This document shows positions 1 to 5,510 of a stretch of 7,025 nt of DNA, piece after piece; the first letter of the stretch is position 1, and every line of letters starts with the position of its first letter. The stretch spans positions 1 through 7,025 of the forward strand of contig JANXMD010000402.1 of NCBI GenBank assembly GCA_025354845.1, written 5' to 3'. Origin of the DNA: Verrucomicrobiota bacterium (GTDB taxonomy: Bacteria > Verrucomicrobiota > Verrucomicrobiia > Limisphaerales > UBA9464). The translations under genes and the position numbers were made by a program. The notes below the pieces were generated by a model. That model searched no databases. It was given only the letters and a program-made list of their open reading frames with translations, and had not been told where the DNA came from.

Positions 1-208
1 GGGGGGGGTAGCCACACAGATGGACACAAAGAAAGGTGTGCGATTTCTGGTTTGTCGGACGCGCCTTCAGCGCTTTGAGGGGAGGAAAGGAAGATTCCTG
101 AGGCTCACGCGGAGACCTGGAGGAGGACAGCCCGGTCGGGGAACCCTCAATTTCGGGCTGGGTTTGGGATTCGACATTTACCCGATTTTCGCGACTCTTG
201 GGCCTTCT
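1..208. other. Non-coding stretch upstream of aroQ
   Basis: I see no supportable gene here. The stretch opens with eight consecutive G residues (1-8). This is followed by a CACAGATGGACACAAAG-like string (15-31), which resembles intergenic repeat debris I associate with environmental genomes. A purine-only run lies at 77-94, and an SD-like GGAGGAGG at 119-126 has no start codon at a useful distance. The aroQ reading frame stays open back to an ATG at 20, but the extra residues are arginine- and glycine-rich and match nothing expected at the start of this enzyme. The aroQ promoter should lie here, but no convincing -35/-10 pair was found. Confidence 0.5.
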
Positions 209-646
209 GTGAAGATCCTGTATCTCAACGGCCCCAATCTAAATCTCCTCGGCACCCGCCAACCGGAGATCTACGGCCGGACCACCCTCGCCGACATCGA
301 GGCCGCCGTCCGCGACCGGGCCGGCAAACTGGATGTCACCGTCGAGTTTCGACAATCCAATCACGAGGGCGAACTCGTCACTTGGATCCAGCAGGCCCGA
401 GGCACCGCCGACGCCATTGTCCTCAATGCGGCAGCCTACACCCATACCAGCGTGGCCCTTCGGGACGCCATCACCTCAGCCGGAGTCCCCACGGTGGAAA
501 TCCACCTGTCCAACATCCACGCCCGCGAAGAGTTTCGCCACCGGTCACTTCTTGCCGGCGTCTGCAAGGGACAGATCGCGGGGTTCGGAATGCACTCTTA
601 CTTGCTGGGACTTGAGGCTGCAATTAGCGTTAAAGTGAACGCGTAA
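209..646 (+). CDS. aroQ: Type II 3-dehydroquinate dehydratase (AroQ)
   Basis: This cytoplasmic enzyme converts 3-dehydroquinate to 3-dehydroshikimate, the third step of the shikimate pathway to chorismate and aromatic amino acids. The 145-residue product matches the usual type II length (about 140-150), and type II enzymes form dodecamers. The family signature LNGPNLNLLGTRQPEIYG starts at residue 6. Residues matching known catalytic and binding positions are all visible: Asn10, Arg17 (flexible loop), Tyr22 (catalytic base), Asn73, Glu97, His99, Arg106 and Arg110, within FRQSNHEGELV, NAAAYTHTS and VEIHLSNIHAREEFR. I chose the GTG at 209 because family members begin (M)KILxLNGPN right there. 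The ATG at 20 would add 63 residues of unrelated sequence. No clear Shine-Dalgarno site precedes the GTG. The gene sits 213 bases upstream of accB on the same strand, in an aroQ-accB-accC order known elsewhere. Confidence 0.95.
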   Translation: MKILYLNGPNLNLLGTRQPEIYGRTTLADIEAAVRDRAGKLDVTVEFRQSNHEGELVTWIQQARGTADAIVLNAAAYTHTSVALRDAITSAGVPTVEIHLSNIHAREEFRHRSLLAGVCKGQIAGFGMHSYLLGLEAAISVKVNA

Positions 647-694
647 ACCCCGAATATTTCCACGTTTGACGCCGATTTCTCCCTGACAACCCGC

Positions 695-724
695 TTGACC
701 CCGGGCGAGGTTTTTCCCTACTGT
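695..724 (+). promoter_or_regulatory. Candidate sigma-70-type promoter for accBC
   Basis: TTGACC at 695-700 resembles a -35 element, and TACTGT at 719-724 resembles a -10 element (matches at T1, A2 and T6 of TATAAT). They are separated by 18 bases that include a T5 tract. Transcription would begin near 731, leaving a leader of roughly 130 bases before the accB GTG. The candidate lies in the only sizeable gap of the aroQ-accB-accC block, so accBC could be expressed independently of aroQ. The call rests on hexamer likeness and position only. Confidence 0.45.
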
Positions 725-748
725 CCGCCCGTCTCTTGAGACCGTGCC

Positions 749-775
749 GGGCCAACCCCTCTTGGTTACCGGCCC
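749..775 (+). promoter_or_regulatory. Bulged hairpin in the accB 5' leader
   Basis: GGGCC (749-753) pairs with GGCCC (771-775), and AACC (754-757) pairs with GGTT (764-767). This gives a 5-bp lower stem and a 4-bp upper stem, with a 3-base bulge (768-770) and a 6-base loop. The element would lie within the first 50 bases of a transcript from the promoter candidate at 695-724. A competing small fold, CTTCCGGGAAG, follows at 775-785. It may stabilise or regulate the leader, but it matches no riboswitch class that I recognise, and GC-rich DNA forms such stems by chance fairly often. Confidence 0.3.
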
Positions 776-859
776 TTCCGGGAAGCCCCGGACAACACAA
801 TCTAAACCGACCTAACCGGACTCCGCCGCTGCCCTACGGAGTTCAACCTTGGATCCGAC

Positions 860-1336
860 GTGGACCTGAAAGAAATTAAGTCGATCATTGATCTGATGAA
901 GAAGAACTCCCTTTCGGAGTTCGAGTTGGAAGAAAAGGACTTCAAAATCAAATTGAAGCGCCCAATCGCCGGTGTGGCGGTGGGAATGGTCCCCGGAGGG
1001 TCATCGGAGGACGGTGACTACCCGGCTCAGGGAATGGCCCAACGTGCGGCCGCCGCTGCTGCTCAAAACGTCCCTCCCGCGACGCCAACGTCTGCCGATG
1101 CAGAAATCAAGTCCCCCATGATCGGGACCTTTTATCAAACGCCGTCCCCGGACGCCGCCCCCTACGTCGACATCGGGAGTGAGGTCGGTCCGGATACCGT
1201 GGTCTGCATCATTGAGGCCATGAAGGTGATGAACGAGATCAAGGCGGAGACCCGCGGCATCATCACCGCCGTCCTGTCCGAGAATGCCAAGCCCGTGGAA
1301 TTCGGGCAACCGCTGTTCAAGATCCGCCCGATTTGA
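860..1336 (+). CDS. accB: Biotin carboxyl carrier protein of acetyl-CoA carboxylase (AccB)
   Basis: AccB carries the biotin cofactor that shuttles CO2 from biotin carboxylase to the carboxyltransferase in cytoplasmic acetyl-CoA carboxylase, the committed step of fatty acid synthesis. The 158-residue product has the usual three parts. Residues 1-34 are the helical N-terminal region (MDLKEIKSIIDLMKKN then ELEEKDFKIKLKR). Residues about 35-81 form a flexible Ala/Pro/Gly linker with an A6 run. Residues about 82-158 are the biotinyl domain. The domain has the SPMIGTFYQTPSP 'thumb' region characteristic of AccB and the biotinylation motif EAMKVMNEI (119-127), with Lys122 as the expected biotinylated residue. 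The GTG start at 860 gives exactly the family N-terminus, and no in-frame ATG fits better. Only a weak purine patch (GGA, 851-853) precedes it. accC follows after 69 bases, so the two are probably co-transcribed. Confidence 0.97.
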   Translation: MDLKEIKSIIDLMKKNSLSEFELEEKDFKIKLKRPIAGVAVGMVPGGSSEDGDYPAQGMAQRAAAAAAQNVPPATPTSADAEIKSPMIGTFYQTPSPDAAPYVDIGSEVGPDTVVCIIEAMKVMNEIKAETRGIITAVLSENAKPVEFGQPLFKIRPI

Positions 1337-1346
1337 GTCCTTCCGG

Positions 1347-1377
1347 CGGGGATTCGGAACTTACTTCCGAATCCCCG
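1347..1377 (+). promoter_or_regulatory. Perfect 13-bp hairpin between accB and accC
   Basis: CGGGGATTCGGAA (1347-1359) is followed by a 5-base loop, CTTAC (1360-1364), and its exact reverse complement (1365-1377). After one G-G mismatch, two further pairs are possible (1345 with 1379, 1344 with 1380). The element starts 11 bases after the accB stop and ends 28 bases before the accC ATG. No T-run follows, so it is not a standard intrinsic terminator. Plausible roles are protection of the upstream accB message against 3' exonucleases, partial attenuation that sets the AccB:AccC ratio, an RNase processing site, or a protein-binding palindrome. The structure is directly visible; its role is inferred. 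Confidence 0.7.
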
Positions 1378-1405
1378 GCGAATCCTGTCCCCTTCGTTTC
1401 TCCGC

Positions 1406-2791
1406 ATGTTTGAAAAAATCCTGGTCGCCAATCGTGGCGAAATCGCAATGCGGGTCATCCGGGCCTGTCGCGAGCTGAACATCAAGACGGTGGCCGTGTA
1501 TTCCAAGGCGGACGCCAACTCGATGCACGTCCAGATCGCCGACGAGGCCATCTGCATCGGCGAGGGCGCGAGCACCGACAGCTATCTCCGCATCGACCGC
1601 ATCATCTCGGCGGCCGAGATCGCGGATGTCGATGCCATCCATCCCGGCTACGGATTCCTGAGCGAGAACGCCCACTTCGCGGACGTCTGCGAGAGCTGCA
1701 ACATCCGCTTCATTGGACCGCGTTCGGCGGCCATGAATGCCCTGCACGACAAGGCGAGCAGCCGCAATCTAGCGAAGAAAGCGGGCGTGCCGACCCCCCC
1801 CGGATCCGATGGATTGGTGGAGACGGAAAGCGACGCCCTGATCGTCGCCAAGCGGATTGGTTATCCCGTGATGATCAAGGCGGTCGCCGGCGGCGGCGGT
1901 CGCGGCATGCGCGCGGCGCACAACGACGTTTCCCTGGTGAAGGGCTACCACACCGCGCGGACCGAAGCCGAGAAGGCATTCGGCAACAGCGGCGTCTACA
2001 TCGAGAAGTTCATCGAGAACCCGCATCACATCGAGTTCCAGATTCTCGGCGACACCCGGGGCAACATCATTCACCTCGGCGAGCGCGATTGCTCGATCCA
2101 GCGCCGTAACCAGAAGCTCATCGAGGAAACCCCCTCGCCGATGCTGGATCGCAAGGAATTCAAGGATCTGCGCAAGAAAATGGGCAAGGCCGCCCTCGCG
2201 ATCGCCAGGGAGGCCGGCTACACCAACGCCGGCACGGTCGAATTCATCGTCGATGACTCGGGCAACTTCTACTTCCTGGAGGTGAACAAGCGCATCCAGG
2301 TGGAACACCCGATCACCGAGGAGGTCACCGGAATCGACTTGGTGCGGCAGCAGATCCTGATTGCCGCCGGCGAGAAATTGACCCTTTCCCAAGGCGACGT
2401 AGTGCTGAAGGGCCACGCCATCGAGGCGCGTATCAACGCCGAAAATCCATTCGACGACTTCCGCCCCTCCCCGGGTCGCATTGAAATGTATTACGCCCCA
2501 GGCGGCCGTGGGGTTCGTGTCGATTCGCACGCCTACGCGGGCTACACCATCCCGCCCTACTACGACTCGATGATCGGCAAGCTCATCACGTACGGGAAGG
2601 ATCGCGCCGACGCCATGGACAAGATGAGCCGTGCGCTCGGCGAGTACATGATCACGGGGGTGAAAACCACCATCCCCTTCTCCCAGGCCATTCTGCAGGA
2701 TCCGGATTTCCGTCGCGGCACCTACACCACGACGTTCGTGGAACGCCTGCTCAGCGGAGCCCGCCGGGAACTGATCCAGGAAAACGCCTGA
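1406..2791 (+). CDS. accC: Biotin carboxylase subunit of acetyl-CoA carboxylase (AccC)
   Basis: AccC carboxylates the biotin on AccB using ATP and bicarbonate. The 461-residue length is close to the E. coli enzyme (449). The N-terminal biotin-carboxylase domain begins FEKILVANRGEIAMRV and includes AIHPGYGFLSENA. The ATP-grasp domain carries the glycine-rich loop KAVAGGGGRGMR, the ERDCSIQRRNQK segment with Cys229, and FLEVNKRIQVEHPITE with Glu292, Asn294, Arg296 and catalytic Glu300. The C-terminal domain has GHAIEARINAENP with Arg342 (E. coli Arg338) and a conserved YYDSMIGKLI. Two positions differ from the consensus I know: Asn235 where E. coli has His236, and Lys295 where E. coli has Thr291 (NTR or NAR is usual). 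A C8 tract lies at 1794-1801. The ATG start fits the family, but no Shine-Dalgarno site precedes it, so translation may depend on coupling or non-SD initiation. Confidence 0.96.
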   Translation: MFEKILVANRGEIAMRVIRACRELNIKTVAVYSKADANSMHVQIADEAICIGEGASTDSYLRIDRIISAAEIADVDAIHPGYGFLSENAHFADVCESCNIRFIGPRSAAMNALHDKASSRNLAKKAGVPTPPGSDGLVETESDALIVAKRIGYPVMIKAVAGGGGRGMRAAHNDVSLVKGYHTARTEAEKAFGNSGVYIEKFIENPHHIEFQILGDTRGNIIHLGERDCSIQRRNQKLIEETPSPMLDRKEFKDLRKKMGKAALAIAREAGYTNAGTVEFIVDDSGNFYFLEVNKRIQVEHPITEEVTGIDLVRQQILIAAGEKLTLSQGDVVLKGHAIEARINAENPFDDFRPSPGRIEMYYAPGGRGVRVDSHAYAGYTIPPYYDSMIGKLITYGKDRADAMDKMSRALGEYMITGVKTTIPFSQAILQDPDFRRGTYTTTFVERLLSGARRELIQENA

Positions 2792-2890
2792 GCCGCCGCG
2801 GCCCCGGGATCGACGGGGCGTGCGCGCAAGACACGGGGCGACCCGTTCCATTCCACTCGCCCAACGGTCGTTGCCGCCTAGGGTGGCGGA

Positions 2891-3811
2891 ATGCTTTTTG
2901 TCCCGTGGTTCCCCGCACTCCGCCTGCTCTTGTGCGCGGCGGGTTCGGTGACAATCCTCGGCGACGTCCCGTGCGTGGTCGTGACCTACAATGTGGAAAA
3001 CTACCACCTCCGGGATTGGGGAAACCGCCACGAAAAACCCGTGGAATCGCGCGCCGCAGTGGCGGAAATTCTAGCGCAGATCCGTCCCGACGTCGTGGCG
3101 CTCCAGGAAATCGGGGAACCCGCCGCACTCGATGATCTCCAGCGCTCCCTGGCGTCCCGGGGGGTGCTGCTCCCTCACCGTGAACACCTCGGAGGCTGGG
3201 ACACCAATCTCTTCATTGCGGTATTGAGCCGGTTTCCCATCGTTCGACGCGCCGCGCACACCAACGACAGCTTTCTGCTAGATGGACGTCGGTTTCACAG
3301 CAGCCGACCGGTGTTGGAGGTGGATCTCGAGCTCACCCCAGCCCACCACCTCAGCCTTATCACGACACACTTGAAATCCCGGCGTCCCATCGCTGCGGCC
3401 GACGAATCCGCACTGCGGGCCGAGGAAGCACGATTGCTGCGCGCTCACGTGGACACCGCGCTCCAGCGTAACGGCGCGCAACCGTTGATCGTCTGCGGCG
3501 ACTTCAATGATTCCCCCGACAGCAAGGTGCTGAAGACCCTCCTCGGCCGCGGGCGCCTCCACCTCCTCGACACCCGTCCTGCGGAACGCGGCGCCAGTGC
3601 GGAAACACCGGATTCCCCGGTACGCTTGGTTACCTGGACACACTTCTTCGCCCGCCAGGACAGCTATTCACGAATCGATTACGTGCTGCTTTCGCCGGCT
3701 TCCGAGGCGTTCTGCGTCCGCCAAGGAACCTACGTCTGGAGCGGACCCGGGTGGGGCCGCGCTTCGGATCACCGTCCCGTGGTCTGCGAGCTGCGGTTTC
3801 CGGATCGTTGA
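2891..3811 (+). CDS. Endonuclease/exonuclease/phosphatase (EEP) superfamily hydrolase
   Basis: This is a predicted metal-dependent phosphodiesterase or phosphatase of the DNase I/exonuclease III/sphingomyelinase fold. The substrate cannot be read from the sequence. All core motifs are present in the 306-residue product: TYNVEN (Asn34), LQEI (metal-binding Glu73), TTHLKS (His160), GDFND (Asp204, Asn206), RIDYVL (Asp263) and SDHRPV (Asp293, catalytic His294). Residues about 7-23 are hydrophobic and could be a signal peptide, but there are no early lysines or arginines and no convincing lipobox, so export is uncertain. The ATG at 2891 is preceded by AGGGTGG (2880-2886) at SD-like spacing. The gene starts 99 bases after accC with no strong terminator between, so read-through is possible. 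Its last 43 bases overlap the 3' end of the opposite-strand permease gene. Confidence 0.88.
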   Translation: MLFVPWFPALRLLLCAAGSVTILGDVPCVVVTYNVENYHLRDWGNRHEKPVESRAAVAEILAQIRPDVVALQEIGEPAALDDLQRSLASRGVLLPHREHLGGWDTNLFIAVLSRFPIVRRAAHTNDSFLLDGRRFHSSRPVLEVDLELTPAHHLSLITTHLKSRRPIAAADESALRAEEARLLRAHVDTALQRNGAQPLIVCGDFNDSPDSKVLKTLLGRGRLHLLDTRPAERGASAETPDSPVRLVTWTHFFARQDSYSRIDYVLLSPASEAFCVRQGTYVWSGPGWGRASDHRPVVCELRFPDR

Positions 3812-5481
3812 GTCTCTGCAGCCCGTGGATTCCGCGTCTGGGTCGCCAGTTCACGAAATTCGAGCAGCACCTTTCGCTTCGCGCGATACCCGATGAGCCA
3901 GGCAACACCGCAAAACAGGATCAGACCGCCCCAGAATTCGATAGGGAGCAGTCCCTTGGCTGCATACTGAACGCGGATGAACTCGCAAATGCCCCCAAAG
4001 AGGTGGGCGAGCGCCGCCGGGGCCACCCAGACAGTCAGGACCACCCGAACTCCGAGTGAGTGAATGGACCGGCCCTCCAGGGCCAGGAGAGTGGCCAGCC
4101 AACGCGTCGCCGGCACCGCAACCCAGGCGCCCAGGAGAAACCGCTGCAAGGTCCCAGGAAGGTCCGGAGGAAATGCCCACCCTGGGCCGCGCTCTCCAAG
4201 AATCAGCCAGAGATCCACCAGAACCAGAACCACCGCCGGGACCAAGAACATCCGCTTAAGGCCCGCGGTCTGGCCACGCAGAATCGCGTCCCGATCGAGC
4301 GGCGTGCACAACAACAATTCAAACGAACCGGCCACCCGTTCCTCGACGAGGCGGGCCGCGGATTCGGTCACCAGCCACACCGCCAGGAGTCCCTGGGCCA
4401 CGAGCACAATGGGAAGCACCACTTCCTGAATCGACCAGGGACTCCGCACAATGCCCACCAGCCAGAGCACAAGAAACAGCAGCGATCCCAGCAGGATCCA
4501 CGGATGTGACGGCTTCCAGACCTCGCGCTGGGACAACCACAGATAGGCGGAGCGTGCCAGCAGCCGTTGACGCAGCGCTCGTCGCGCCGGCGCGCTCCCG
4601 TGGGTCCACAAACTCCAGAGCGCCCTCAACCTTAGAGTCCATCGCGCGGTGGGTGCATCCTGCCACACCGTCCGTGTCCGATGCGCCGCCCAGGACAAGA
4701 GCGCCCAAGCGAGCGTCTGCTGGACCAAAAGGCTCATCGCGAAACTGACGGTAATCGGCAACGGAAGGGCTCCAAGCACCGACGTTCCCATAGGCCCGGA
4801 CGCCATGGTCGGCAGCGCCACCATGCCAAGGGTCAGCATCGGACTCGGAAGCCCGAGGATCAACGCCACGAAGGACAGCCTATTGACCTGGGAATCCATG
4901 GTGAGGGCAAACATGGCCCCGACCGGAATGGCGGTGATCGCGAACACCCCCAACACCGACAATCCGGCGGCCTGCCGGGGGGCGGTACACCAGGTGGAAA
5001 CCCAGATCGACACCGCCATGGACACAAACAGCGTGTTCAGCAAGGCGATCGACAACAACCCCACCTGCCCCAGCGTGACTCCGCCCAGCAGGATGCCAAT
5101 GGCCAGGACCGGCAGCAGTGAAAGCAGCGCGTACGCAGAACCGGTAACGGCCGCACCGGCCTTGCCGAGCACGACATCCCAACCGGTGAGATCGGTCAAA
5201 AAAAGAAGTCCGAGAGTTCCCTCGCGGCGCTCCCGACTCACCGCGTCGGAGGTCAGCGCCACCCCCAGACCCAGTGCGGAAAGTCCGGCGGCGGCGGTTA
5301 GCTGGAGGAACAACTGCGACCCCACGCCGGACGGACCACTCACGGCTGCCGTCGAGGCGACGAGCACGGTGGCCGCTCCAGCGATGGCGGACGCCGCCAC
5401 CGCCACGCGGACTCGCCACGTTTCCGGACGCCGACTCGCCCCCAGGAGCTCGCGGGCAATGAGGGTAAAGACCGGTTTCAT
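3769..5481 (-). CDS. ABC-2-type transporter permease, two-half fusion (downstream paralogue)
   Basis: This is a predicted inner-membrane subunit of an ABC exporter or related ABC-2 system (NosY/ABC2_membrane_2-like style); the substrate is unknown. The 570-residue product begins MKPVFTLIARELLG, a typical start for this family. It has two halves with about 12 hydrophobic segments in total. Each half carries the amphipathic motif expected to contact the ATPase: SRERREGTLGLLFLTDL (82-98) followed by LGK, and VEERVAGSFELLLCTPL (379-395). A basic linker (about 265-325) separates the halves, and the tail after about 541 is hydrophilic and poorly conserved. No Walker motifs are present, so a separate ATPase is needed. 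It lies 25 bases downstream of its paralogue and is surely in the same operon. Its start has only a weak SD. A T7 tract in the coding strand (5198-5204) lies inside the first conserved motif. The last codons overlap the convergent EEP gene. Confidence 0.85.
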   Translation of the reverse strand: MKPVFTLIARELLGASRRPETWRVRVAVAASAIAGAATVLVASTAAVSGPSGVGSQLFLQLTAAAGLSALGLGVALTSDAVSRERREGTLGLLFLTDLTGWDVVLGKAGAAVTGSAYALLSLLPVLAIGILLGGVTLGQVGLLSIALLNTLFVSMAVSIWVSTWCTAPRQAAGLSVLGVFAITAIPVGAMFALTMDSQVNRLSFVALILGLPSPMLTLGMVALPTMASGPMGTSVLGALPLPITVSFAMSLLVQQTLAWALLSWAAHRTRTVWQDAPTARWTLRLRALWSLWTHGSAPARRALRQRLLARSAYLWLSQREVWKPSHPWILLGSLLFLVLWLVGIVRSPWSIQEVVLPIVLVAQGLLAVWLVTESAARLVEERVAGSFELLLCTPLDRDAILRGQTAGLKRMFLVPAVVLVLVDLWLILGERGPGWAFPPDLPGTLQRFLLGAWVAVPATRWLATLLALEGRSIHSLGVRVVLTVWVAPAALAHLFGGICEFIRVQYAAKGLLPIEFWGGLILFCGVAWLIGYRAKRKVLLEFRELATQTRNPRAAETQRSGNRSSQTTGR

Positions 5482-5510
5482 AACAGACCCGTCGCCACGC
5501 TGAAACTCAT
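5478..5510 (-). other. Possible 10-codon coupling minicistron between the permease genes
   Basis: On the minus strand an ATG at 5510-5508 overlaps the upstream permease stop as ATGA. It opens a frame encoding MSFSVATGLL that ends with TGA at 5480-5478. That stop itself overlaps the ATG (5481-5479) of the downstream permease as ATGA. A GGGAG (5519-5515) lies four bases before the minicistron ATG, a better ribosome site than anything directly ahead of the downstream permease. The arrangement would let ribosomes step from one permease gene to the next. With so short a frame, chance cannot be excluded. Confidence 0.35.

Noticed and set aside
119..126. GGAGGAGG as a ribosome-binding site for an upstream small gene or an extended aroQ
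   Set aside because: No ATG, GTG or TTG lies at 5-12 bases downstream, and the nearest in-frame aroQ alternatives are too far away.
2801..2819. GCCCCG/CGGGGC hairpin after accC as a terminator
   Set aside because: The stem has only 6 bp and is followed by GTGCGCGC, not a T-run, so I cannot support a terminator call.
2879..2884. TAGGGT as a -10 element giving a leaderless EEP transcript
   Set aside because: No -35-like hexamer lies 16-18 bases upstream, and the same bases are equally well explained as the SD patch AGGGTGG.
2891..2960. EEP protein as a lipoprotein (LLLC at residues 12-15)
   Set aside because: The residues before Cys15 do not fit a lipobox (no small residue at -1), and there is no positively charged N-region.
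1769..3031. 420-codon minus-strand open frame opposite accC
   Set aside because: It lies antisense to the well-supported accC and the following gap, has no recognisable domain, and is the kind of stop-free shadow that codon bias creates in GC-rich genes.
4649..5503. 284-codon plus-strand open frame opposite the downstream permease
   Set aside because: Its composition (rich in S, P, A, R and T) matches a shadow of hydrophobic codons on the other strand. No motif, SD or conserved feature is seen.
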